A stretch of DNA of 64,000 nt, taken from NCBI GenBank assembly GCA_034440635.1, contig JAOTON010000453.1, positions 248,001 through 312,000 of the forward strand, in the 5' to 3' direction. Below the pieces are notes generated by a model. It did no database searches. It saw nothing but the letters and a program-made list of their open reading frames with translations, and was not told where the DNA came from. Position 1 is the stretch's first letter. The number at the start of each line of letters is the position of its first letter. This document shows, piece by piece, positions 34,286 through 46,000 of the stretch. This DNA is from Lepas anatifera. Lineage: Eukaryota; Arthropoda; Thecostraca; Lepadidae. Both the position numbers and the translations under genes were made by a program.

Positions 34286-36037
34286 TCAAATTTCTTTCTG
34301 TGGTACTCTACGACTTGAAGCAAGCAGCTTCTGTTCTCGGTCGGTGGTGATGTGAGTCGCGAAGTCACTTATGAGTTTGACTCCTCTCTCAGCCACATCA
34401 TTCGTCACTTTTACTGACTTCACAAACTGCTGTGCCTTCTTGTAGCTGTCATTTTCTCCCCAGGAGTCTGCAGGGGCAGTGAGCCAGTCACACTTCATCC
34501 CAAGAGCGTCAAACATGAAGTGAGACTCTGGGCCTACCAAGTCTGTGAGAAGTGTAGCCTCGTTGATGACAGGAAATACTGGCTTTCCTCTCCTGTAACT
34601 GTCAGGTTTCTCTGTCTGACAGCTTGACAGCGAGCTCCTCCTTTGCAGACTCGGTCATGATGTCATTCGAGCTGAATAAGGTGAATGTTACCAGCTCCTG
34701 GGTCAGATACCAGTGGTGTTTCGTCAATTTCTTCAGAACAGATGTCGCTAGTTCATGATCATGCTATTTGTATTGCAGCATGTCCTGCATCAGCTGGAGG
34801 TCATGGATCGGTGCGTCAGCAGCAGATGTTGCCGTCACCCAATTTCTTGTGTAGAACAATGCCAGGAACCTATTTATCCTCGCGAGATGGAAGATAGTGT
34901 CATTGTTGTACTTCAGTTCCTTGGAGAACAGGAACATTTTCATGGAGTAAATATTCCTGGCCATCCACCGGGCTTGGCCCAGTGGATGCCTCGTGCTGGT
35001 TTCTCACCGAGGAGGATCAGACAAAGTTCTGCGGCCTCTCTATAATCTGCTCTCGGGCTTGCTTCCTCGAGGAAACTGTTCACAATTTCAACTGTTGTTG
35101 CCTTCTTCTGTTCTAGGTCTTGCTCGACTGGGTCCAGAACTCTTGGACATCCCTTATCCAACATGTCCCACTTTTCTTTCACATTGCTGAACATTGTGTT
35201 GTCAGGACTCTTGACCTTGCTGAAGACAGCCTTCCAGGCACCTCCAACTATTACCTCAGATATGTGATGGTGACAGGCGAAGTAGAATACTTTTTTGTCC
35301 AGCTTTTCTTCAATCAACTTCGCCACACCCTTGTTGACGCCACTGTTGCTTGCTGTGGTATCAAAAACCAAGCCTACAACCTTGTCTGCGAGACCCCATG
35401 TTTCAATTAGCTCCAATGATGCATCGCACTGCTGGATTCCTGTGGAACTGTCTATGAGGGGCACACCAAGCAACTTTCCTTCTTCATAATGTGGAGCGCC
35501 AGAGACGAGCACCGCAAGACTTTCAACTGGGTATGTTTCACCAAGAACATCCCTCACGAGTTTGCCATCCCAGTGTAGTGTGCAGTAATCTGGCGGACTT
35601 TCCATGAAGTCATTTATGTAACTTTGGCTCAAGTTTTGGCGAATTTTTATCCTGTTTCGTCTTGTAGTGGAGGTTGATATAAAAAAAGTCGTCAAGATCC
35701 GCGCCTCCTGCCTATAGCAGAGCAGAGACCATGGCGTTAGTCTGGTTATCAGAGACTGATACCGATCTGCAGCGCTGCAAATTTCTTCACTAGTCATAAC
35801 TGACCGTGACAAGTGTAAGGTTATTGTACTGGGTTTTGATGAACAGCCTGGTATTGGCTCAGCAAATTCTGAATCCTCACTAGTTCCAGTGCCTTGGCTG
35901 TTTTCTGGGTCTTCATCAGTTGAAATTTCCCCAACTCCTGCTGCTTCAGCAGTCACTGATGATAATGATGATATGATAATGTAATATAATGATAATGATG
36001 TAATATGATATAATAATGATGATGATGATAATGTCAC
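34286..36037 (-). pseudogene. hAT-like DDE transposase, frameshifted
   Basis: The longest frame (36037-34940) carries HWDGKLVRDVLG, LLGVPLIDSSTGIQQCDASL, VGLVFDTTASNSG and FYFACHHHISEVI. These are an RNase H-like first Asp, a second Asp in a DxxxSN context, and a CHHH motif. Coding then moves to another frame at about 34960 (MARNIYSMKMFLFSKELKYN...), again near 34750, and again near 34608. It ends with LVGPESHFMFDALG...VTNDVAERGVKLISDF, where the Glu of AERG is the likely third catalytic residue. Three or more single-base shifts make this a dead copy. The first ~30 codons lie in a (GATAAT)n microsatellite (35958-36035), so the true N-terminus is uncertain. The superfamily assignment is inferred from motif order. 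Confidence 0.75.
35955..36036. repeat. GAT/AAT microsatellite
   Basis: Runs of gataatgat, atgatgatgata and tataataatgat lie at the start of the transposase frame. Confidence 0.8.
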
Positions 36038-36868
36038 TAAGGATAATGACCTAGGTCAAGCTTACGCCATGACCCGGTATGGTCATATTTTATTTTAATC
36101 AAATCCCCGTGACAAGACAAGCACAATGAAATAAAAATGAGAGCTCTATCTCAATTTGGTGATGATTTATTGTCCTTTGAATGTATAACTTATAGGTGAC
36201 CTTAGATGACCTCTGAAAGGTCAAATGCCTAAACCAACAACTTGAGAGCAATAAACGTATTAAGACTGTACGGCAGAAGCAGTTAGAACTTATTCATGCC
36301 ATATTTTGCTTTAAAAACCGGCCTGTTGCCTTTTATTCATATCCTTATAATGGGATGACTTCAAAATTGACCCCATCTTAGGTAAAAAATAATAATTATT
36401 ATGCGCAGATGTGTAGCCCATGATGTCTGCGTGCTGCTGAAGCAGTTTCAAACTATTCGGTTGATACTTAATCCCTTGGCACCACATCAAACTCGTGATT
36501 TCGCGTTTTGAGGTCGGGTCACGTGACCTTAAATATCTCCGTGACCTGAGATGACCCGACAGAAAAAAATTAAAAATTGGGTAGAATGAGGAAAGATGCA
36601 TTAGCTTTCATTTGACAGCATTTTTCACCCTATAGCATCATCCTCTAAGAAGCTATAATTCAAACAATGACCAAATATCCCGAATTTAGCAGTGTTTTTT
36701 GAACAACTTCAACAAAAAAACTATATGGCTTTTGAGGCAGGCATAGCAAAGATCCAAGATCAAAATAAAGGCTATATTCCGTTCATTGAGACCTTGGAGA
36801 ACGGGAAAAGTATCAGTTTGAACACTTTTGAAGACAAATGTCTAATATGAACAGGTCTACAGAGGCAG

Positions 36869-39419
36869 TTTGGACTTTCGTCTTAGCCCGAGCCTGTATG
36901 CCTCTTGTCACTCTACTTAATGTCACACGACCACCGCAGCTGAGGTCCTCTTAATCTAAAACAGAAGTCCACACGGGCGGCAGCGCTTTCCTCCACTATT
37001 TCTGTGCCCGTTCTATAAATGGATGCTCAGCTGTCACAGTAGCATAGTGTTTACGGCGCGGTGCCTCGTGATGAGCGACCTCATCCGAGCCTCCATGAGA
37101 GCGGGACGGAAAATACGCTGTTTATAGAAGTGCCTGGTTACATGCCAGGCCACCAGCACCGACATATGATAAGCGGACTCGGGCGTTGCACATGCTAAAC
37201 ATGTCGAGGCAAACTTCACGCTGTTACTAAAAACAACTTGCTAGCAGACCGTGTTATGAAGAACTACACAGGATTGTTGGGGTAAAAGTGGCAAACACGT
37301 GCAGTACCATTTCGTTCACCCTTGCAAAGCGCCATTTTTCACGGCGAATAAAATCTACTGATTCAAAGATAATTGCGTCAACAAGAGCCGCTAATTGGAA
37401 GCTACACGTTGCATCCCACGCGTGTTTCCACATAGGCGAGCTTGAAATTTGCGAGCTCGGGAAGCAGGCTGCAGCTGAAAGCTTTACAAAAGTATCGAGG
37501 CGAACATCGCATACGACCACAGATTAGTATGCACCCCGGATACTTGAGTAATCCGATCAGAAAATGTACATTATACGTACAATGCACCAAGTTCGTACTA
37601 TAGAAATCATGTACGTTCGGAAACATACGTGGGCGTTGTAAGCGGAAGGAAAAGGGGACGCAACCTCTTCCAAATGGTAAATCACAGGGACGCCCCCTCC
37701 TCCAGACAAAAATATGCTGAACTTGACCTTCATTGTTTGCTTTTCTTACCTTTACCTTCTCCGACTTGCGTCAATGTTTTTGTTTTATTTTAATTTTGGT
37801 CAAATACATGGGCAGAAGTCTCATTTACAATTAATATTTGATTTCATCTCATCCCCCAACCCCAGTTAAGAGCACGCCCGTCCCCGAAGGCAAAATCCCT
37901 GGAGACAACAGCCCGGCCTTCTCAGATGCTTCAAGTTGATTGAGATTCACCGTCGCACCAACTTCACCGGTTGTATGGGAACGAGGTGTATGGGAAGGTA
38001 ACTAAGCTGGGATAGGGCCGGGCGCCTAATCCTGCCTCCGGACGGGCTCGATCCTGCGATCCTTTCCTCACAGCAAATGTCACGTGATCGGGCCCAGCGT
38101 GCGCGCAGGCCGCCGTTCATTGGATGCACGTATAGAATTGCGTAAAATACGCACGACAGAGACAGAATGTCGTTATCACAGACTCGTTTACGCCACAGCA
38201 TGCGTTTTGGTACGAAAATGTTCCAACATATTTTCTAAGATTTAGTACACTTTCGTACCATCTTCTAATCGTCGTGAAGCAAAGATCCAAGGAGGTTTCT
38301 ACCGAATCGCCTCTGGTGCCTTCTCAGGCTCATTCATTCTCTTGGATAGGAGTGGGCATTTCGTTCTCTTGCGGGATTCAAAGGTTTTAAAAAAGCGTAA
38401 ACACATTTCAGCTTTATTGCGCCAGCATTCTGCTGAACTTGCTCACTTAATCGATCGATACGGTATGACGTCACCAGCTCTCACCTTGTTGGAGCACGCA
38501 CGAAGTCCCGCGTAATCTAATTCGACAGGTTAGGGTAAAACATGGTACCAATTCCCATGACAAACAAACGAATGACTTAAGAAAAATTTGGCAAGTGCCT
38601 TCCAGAGCAGTGACAACAAGCTGTATCATCCTTGCTAAAATCCAGCCACCACCTGATTCGCTAAAACGTTTCAAACAATCAAAACACTGAGGCACTTGCG
38701 ACATAGCGACCGATAATGATGAACAAATATATAATTAAAGGCTACGTATACGGGTGCTATTGTACAAAAGTATTTTTGCATCCATGGAAACGAACACTAG
38801 ATGATCAAAGCCAATGGTCACGAGCAACAATAATAATATCAGCATCGGAACATATGCACGAGCAACTAGGCATCCTGTTATAACAAACAAATAGCATGTA
38901 GATCACTGGTGTTCACCAACTGCGATTCAAATGCATTTTGTTTCACCTGACCATGGGAACTGATGTTAAAATATGTTGATCCCGCCACTCATTGTTTTAT
39001 TCGTTTCTTTCTGATTGCTAGAACTTAATGCACTCTTAAATTATAATATTTGTCTAAATCTTATCAGCGTGACTGCCACACAAGTCATAAATGTTAACAA
39101 GGGTCCACATCTGTCCATTTTTGTGCATATTACAAAGCTCAGCTGGGCTGGCTGCTTGCCGCATCTCACGTTGCAAAAGCCATGCCATTCGTTAACATTT
39201 ATAACGTGACAAGAGTTGCCACATGAAAAGAAGATTCCTCCATGGCTTGAAATCCGGATATAGTGCCCTCTATTTTGAACTTTTAAGTATGTGAAAATTT
39301 AATATTGACAGCTTTGGGCGAAACAAAATACGCCAGAAAAGCTTTCTCGACAATCATAACAAAGCTGCTGTCTAAATTCAAAACAAATTATAAAAGTGAC
39401 ATACCTCCTTTCACAACGC
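36869..39419. other. No gene recognised
   Basis: Several ORFs of 60-90 codons occur (for example 37254-37520 minus and 37288-37527 plus, overlapping), which argues against coding. A B-box-like ggatcgagccc occurs on the minus strand near 38045 without a convincing A box. No domain recognised. Confidence 0.4.
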
Positions 39420-39574
39420 CTCCACTGATCGGGTCATGGGTCCCCGCGGACCCTGCGCGCGGTTCGGAGAATGCTTTGGGATCGGATTACAGGTATTCCG
39501 AGATCCCACCGAGCCTTGAAACCAGGGCCTGTAGCTCCCAGGACAACAGCACTATCCACTGAGCTATGCACCCC
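39420..39574 (-). repeat. tRNA-derived SINE
   Basis: The minus strand starts GGGGTGCATAGCTCAGTGG with A box TAGCTCAGTGGATAGTGC (about 39553-39570) and a B-box-like GGTTTCAAGGC (39513-39523), then a non-tRNA body. B-box decay and lack of acceptor pairing rule out a functional tRNA. Confidence 0.55.
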
Positions 39575-40005
39575 ATGTCCATTCTTTCTTACGAACAGCT
39601 CTTAGATAGACATGTGTTTCCCGAGTCCTTTCACAAAGACAGCGACAACTTTTATGCCAATCAGACAGCGATAACTTTAATACCACTCGCACAAGCACAC
39701 GCGTAAAATAATTGTCAGATACCTTAGAACAACAAATCACCATTATCCTCTGGGACTAGATTGAGGTCAGTTGACCCATAAGGAACATTATCGGATACAA
39801 CCCGAGAGAAATGTCACAATCAGGCAACTGCAGACCTAACAATATCCCATCTAACAATACCACACCCAACTGCACCTAAAAATCAACCACAGAATAACAC
39901 ATAGAAAAATAAGCCCACGTGGGCCTCCTGTTTCACCTACCGCGATTGTGCTCATTGAACCATGACACCGGAGCGAAATGCAACTAGCCAATGCACTGGT
40001 GGACG
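39575..40005. other. Downstream flank of the thioesterase gene
   Basis: No gene recognised. The 3' UTR of the minus-strand thioesterase gene should begin here, but no near AATAAA is evident. Confidence 0.35.
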
Positions 40006-43000
40006 CTATAACTTGGCTTTGGCGGAGTCGGAGCTGGCCACAAACTTGGTGTGCTGTCCCTGCGCGATCAGCTCACCGCTCACGTTGTGGAGCTGGACAG
40101 TGCTGAAGGTGAGCGACCTGCCGCGTTTCTGCGGGGTGGCCGTCACCGTCACCAGCTCGCCCGCCGCCGCAGCCCGCATGTACCTGCCGAAATGAACGGC
40201 GGCGATAATCCCAGCTGATACGGTATGTCAACACACCGGCTGCTGCGGCCGTCACCCTATTGAGGAGGGGCTGAGGGGGGAGGTTCGGAGATCAGGTGTT
40301 CAATTTCATAGCCGTTATCACCTGTAATGTTATCACCTGTGATAAGACTCAAACATTTGATTCAACAACGAATCCCAGGGGATTCTAAAATCCTCCAGGG
40401 CCCCATTTCATGAAAGGTGTAACTTACGCTAATAGCGTATAAGTAGCATAATGCAGCGTAGAAAGTGAATAAAACACCACAATCGCGTTTCATAAAAATG
40501 CAGCGTAAAATGCAAGGGGGCCGGGGTGGCCTAGTAGCTTCGTTGCCAGTCTTCGGATCGGATAGCATGGATTAACGTGGGTTGAATCCCCACAGCGGGA
40601 AACCGCCTTCCGTGTCCGATCTGACCCGGCGGAGAGGATCCTTGAACACCCACGCCAATGCTCCCTGTAATTGGGCAAGTGTGCCTGTTGGGAGTGGCCC
40701 TAATAAAGTAAAAATAAATAAATAAAATAACTACTTGCAAAGTTACGCTGGTGTAAACTACGCTGCACTGGAATGCAGCGTAGAATATTCACAAATCTGT
40801 TTCATATAGCAGACAAAATGTACGTTGAATATGTTCAACGCTCCTGAAAAAGCTACGCAAGAAGTAGCAGCGTAACGTTTATCAACCAATGATGCAAAGC
40901 ATGAAAAATATAATTTTGTGTCTGAAATTTTGAATATCAGGCAAAAGTATTGCCGTGAACGACAAAAAGAGTCCTGAATATAAAACAAACTTGAAGGTGT
41001 TTCAGTTCTTCTTTGCACAAACTTGAAGTAAGAGTTACTCATGTAAAACTGAACTTATATATACAGTTCTGTGGTCATTTGGAAAAGCAACAAATGATGA
41101 AAGCTGTTGGTGCAAAAACACACGAAAGCTGACATTAATGTTACTCTGACTTTCTGCCGTGATTATATTTTACAGTCTAGGGAGTACAGAGCCCTAGATA
41201 GGCTGGCACTGACACGGTTATATGGAGTCTATGGAGGGTACACGTTCAATTTAGGGTGGCTGTGACCAACAAAATCCAATTCCACCAAAGCCTCTGGCGA
41301 AAACGATTATATACCTAGGCACCTACGGCATTCCTTTCCCAATTTCACGAAATGATGAGGTTCGCAAGTCTTTCCCAGTTCACTCACAGTTAGTAGATAC
41401 ACTTCACGCACGTTAGTTCACACTTGACTTGAGTTCAGCTAGAGTTCACTTGCACAGCAAGACGGTAACCGGTCACAGCAAGCAAAAAAAGGGTGTTTCA
41501 AAAAATTCGTCGTATATTTATTACGTCTGCTGTTAGCGCGTTGTCTTGGGAAATGTTTTGAAAAAATTCATGAATAAATTAATAATTAATCAAATAAGAG
41601 CAAATAAATATAATGATGTGTTTCAACTAAGTAATAAAAAACATACATGCCATTTTCAATGTTAATAAAGCAGCTATATGTTATGTTTAGAGGGGGCAAT
41701 TCCATTCTGGAATTGGGCGTAATTCACGCTGCATTTCATATCTACGCCGCTTTCACGTGAATGTCGCCGCTCTTCTATGAAACGTGATTCTGAGTACGGC
41801 GTAACTTTGCAGGTGAGTGGGGTGTAAAACACGTCACATTTCTACAACTTTTGCGAAATGGGACCCAGGTAGGATAGGCATAATTATGTGCAGATCACAC
41901 AACATGATGGCTGTGAAAGTGATCTCAGTAATTCTCAAAGTGATTCAGACAACCCGCCAGGACTCGAACCCGGGACCTCGCTTTACTGAGCTAGGCGGTG
42001 GCGAAAACTCTTGAAACAGAGTGGTGCAGTTCCTTTATAATGTTTCTTTATAAAAAAAGAAACCAAAGAGAACACACCAAATTTGTGAACATTGAAACCG
42101 TTCTGTCTCGAGAGCCGTCCATTCCCTATCCAACGTTGCGCAAATTCCTGCCCTTGATATATTTCTGGGTTTGCGTCGAGACATTGTTTACGCCATTTAC
42201 GTAGCCAATCTTGAAAGATAAGTAGCCCCTTCTCCAGCTTTGCAGATTGGTCCAATAACTTCCAAGGTCCGAGCAAATAACTGTGACCCTTACATGCCTC
42301 GGATATGGGCAATTACAGCTTGTTTTTGAGTGGGGTTTTGCTGCGGCCTTTGTTGCTGCGGCTTTTGAATGGATGGCTAACTGCAAAGACTAAGCTGACG
42401 TGTTTTACCATGATTCAATATAATTCTACTCAGAATGTAGTGCTCATTCACGCTTTACAATAGTGAATGAAAGTAAAATCCCACACCTGATTTCGCACTG
42501 TTCCAGTCTATAATTTCGATGATAATTTTGGCATTAGCTCTAGCACCTACACGGATGAGTGGGGATATGTTGCGACCCCTTTGCGTTTCACCCCAAGTTG
42601 ACGTTTCAACTGACGTTGACGAGTTTAAATTCGTAATCTACACTTCAACCATCGCTGGTCACCACAACGTCAAATGCGACATATCCAACCTTTTCGCATG
42701 ACAGGTCTGAAGGTAGCTACCACCTGTTATGCCTGATGAATGGCACGGAAGACTGCACCAGAAAAATGGAGAGTGTGGGGAGCCGAACAGGCCCGGGGCT
42801 GATCTCATAACAAAGACGAGAGGGCGGCGGCCTGGTCATTACACTGTGGTTCGGATTTCCCATGTGACGTCACGGAATTCCAGGACAAGCGTCTAACCCA
42901 CCGTGGTACGATAGTACTCGTTTACGTTATTAGACAGTCCTTTATAGTCAGGTTCTCTATCGAATGCATCACCTTCCCGACTTTTCGCAAACATTAGATT

Positions 43001-46000
43001 AGCTATTCCAAACTCCGCATTTCAACGATACGTGATAATCTGGTACGAAGTGAGCGCTGCTCCGGACGCACCAAAAATAGCAACGGCAGCACGATGGGGC
43101 GGGGAGGTCAGTGTTGATATATCGGACGGCGTGACAGCTGTCCGGCTTCTCAGCAGCGCGCTCGGCCAGCAAAGCTCTCTGTGCGGGACTGAGCTGTCCT
43201 GGTTCTGATTTCACTACAGACTTTTACACGTGTCCGCCAAAGAGCAGCTTCGACTACCAGCTAAGGCGTTCGTCGTTCCCACAGCGCAGGCCGCACAGGA
43301 TGAAGACTGCGCTAAGCTTTTCATTTCTACTGATGGTCGTATCGGCCTACTATCCATCGCCCAGACCTCACGCACACACTCAACAGGGACGGCTCCGAGG
43401 TGAGACACGCCGCAGCGCGGCAGGGGCCAGGTTCTACAGCTTCAAGGGGATCCCTTACGCCCAAGCTCCGGTGGGAGATCTGCGCTTCAGGCCTCCGCAG
43501 CGCCACTCGGGCTGGAGCGGCGTGCTCGACGCCTCGAAACACCGCAGCCGATGCCTGCAGTACAACATATACAACAACGATACCAAGGAGGGCGCCGAGG
43601 ACTGTCTGTTTGTCAACGTGTACACCCCGCTGCTGCCCCCGGTGCCGCTGCCCATCGGAGGACTTCCGGTCATGGTGTGGGTCCATGGGGGCAGCTTCAG
43701 CGTCGGCAGTGGAGACGATAGCACTTACGGGCCCGAGTACTTCATGGACGGCCACGTGGTCCTCGTTACCTTCAACTACCGCCTCGGACCATTCGGACTC
43801 TACAGCACCTTCGATCGGAGTGCTCCCGGAAACTTCGCTTCACTCGATCAGATAATGCTGCTCGAATGGGTGAGGGATAACATTGCCAGTTTCGGTGGCG
43901 ACCCCAAATCTGTCACAGTTTTCGGTCAGTCTTCGGGTGGAGTTGCCGTTTCGATGCTGGTGCTCAGTCCTCTTGCGAAAGGGCTGTTCCATCGCGCCAT
44001 CAGCCAGTCCGGGTCTGTTCTAGCCGACTGGGCAGCGTCTGGAAAAAGAGTTGGGGCCGAAGAGGGATTCGAGACTCTTCTCAACTGCACCAACACCGAC
44101 ACCTACGACAGGGTCGAGTGTTTGAGACAGGTTCCCGAGGACGGCATCATCGATGCTTTCAAGGCAGTTCGCGACCAGGGCGCAGCCATTCCGTTCCAGC
44201 CACGCGTGGATGCTGAAGCGGAACACCCGGTTCTTCCAGAGGACCCGCGGGCTCTTCTGGAGAAGGGCAAATTTAACCGGGTGCCGTGGATAAATGGCGT
44301 GACGGAAGAAGAGGGCGCCATCTACCTGTACGACTTCTTGAGAATTCCGGAGTTTGTAGCTGGTGTGGAGGCAAGTACACCCGAGGCCCTTGGCCTGCTG
44401 GCAGGCATCACACGGCCCCAGCGGCCTAGTCCTTTGGACTGTGGTGCCAATGCCACGGCCGTGTCGGCGGAAGTGTTGTCTTTCTACGCCGGCAACGGAA
44501 CTCTTAGTGACAACAACTACATCCCTATCGTGCAGATAATGGGAGATCGCTCCTACAACGTCCCCATGTCGGAAGAGGTTCGTTTAGCCTCCAAATATAC
44601 TTCTGTATACAAGTACGTGCTAGACTACAAGGGTCCCGGAAGACTATCTCAAACAGACCGGGTTGGCATCAAATCTGCGTATGGACCAACTCACACCGAC
44701 GACCTGCTCTACTTCTTCAAGAACGAGGATTCTCCTAACTTTCCTCCATACTCTCCGTCTTACCGGGTGATCCGATTTTTGGTCGATATGTGGACCTCCT
44801 TCGCGCGAAGCGGTCGACCCATGTCCGTCTTCTTCCCCACACCTTTTTGGCCAGCTTTCAATGAAAAGACCCAGCGTCACATGCGGCTCAACTCGATGCC
44901 CTCAATCGGCCAGCGCCTATTCGAGGAGAGAATTAACCTCTGGCTGGGCCTTCCGTTCAACGAGCCGTGGAAGCGTGTCGTCCAGACACAAGGATGTCAA
45001 TGAGTGATGTTCTCAAGGTGTGATTCGCTGCTGCCGCAAAACCTGCGTCTTGGGTCTGTACTACTACCAACTCTACAACAGTCGCAATATTTCCTTAAAC
45101 GTGGTCATAGATGTGGCCAGGAAGTTACGCTCGCGTAGCAAAGTTAGGCTTATAGAAGTTACGCTCAGCTAGCTCGCAGGATGGGGCAATGTCCGTGAAA
45201 TGGGTCGCAGCTTTGTGAAGTAGAAACTGGGTCCATTCGTGATCCTTGCAGATTAAAGTTTGTAATGACTACCAGGTCAGTAAGTCGAAACCGTAAATAA
45301 TTTAGTCAAATATATGACTGTACTTATCTACTTCGGCATTCCCCTTTGAGATGGGTCCCGCTGCGTACCTGGTTTGGAGCTGGATTTGTACACTGTTCTT
45401 GATAACCGGCGGTACTACAGCCGAGACATGGATACACAGAGCCATGGTTGACAATGTTTTATGTACAAAACAGGACGCTTTTGCGGGCTTCAATCACCAA
45501 TTAGTCGCCATCAAAGGTCACACGGCGACCGAATAACTGAACGTTGGCTTTAGGAACAAATAATTGTCTACTCATGACATGCATAGAATGGATTTCAATG
45601 AAAAGCTTATGGGAGATTCATCCGCTGCATTGAGCTCAGCTTTTGACAGCAAGCGCCCACTCGTTTTTCCCTCACAGGCCGGTGAAATGGGCTGGTGTTG
45701 CTGCTGCCCTCCTCCGGACGAGCTTCTGGTAGTAATACTAGTCTGTCGATTTTTGTCAGGGGCGGATCAAGGTCGGAGTTTAATCGGGTCATATCACACA
45801 CACTTCCCCCTCCCCCAATGTGACCACTATTTACATGCAGCCTTTGCAGCTTACTGATCATCACAGAAAAGACTAAGAGCGCACATTTATTTACATTTTT
45901 TCTTAATTCTCACTTTTGGGCTTTGTTGACGACAGGGCGCACCACAAATCACGACCTGGACCAAAGAAACCGACTTCACAAAGATCTGTGATCGAGAATG

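Larger units (their letters stand above)
32789..36860. mobile_element. DNA transposon with ~0.81 kb terminal inverted repeats and hAT-like transposase
   Basis: The left arm (32789-~33600) starts GTAGACCTGTTCATATTAGA. The right arm (~36046-36860) is its reverse complement, ending ..AACAGGTCTAC, and similarity runs for about 810 bp. Immediately outside both ends is the direct repeat AGAGGCA (32782-32788 and 36861-36867), extendable to 8 bp AGAGGCAG if the first G is assigned to the target. The interior carries a minus-strand transposase relic (34286-36037). An 8 bp duplication and RNase H-like transposase fit hAT. The arms include AGGTCA-rich sequence shared with the TTAA elements. The ORF is frameshifted, so this copy is inactive. 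Confidence 0.8.

Noticed and set aside
38030..38110. tRNA-like B box on the minus strand (ggatcgagccc)
   Set aside because: No convincing A box at the right distance.
41951..42004. Functional tRNA gene on the minus strand
   Set aside because: The anticodon arm is deleted.
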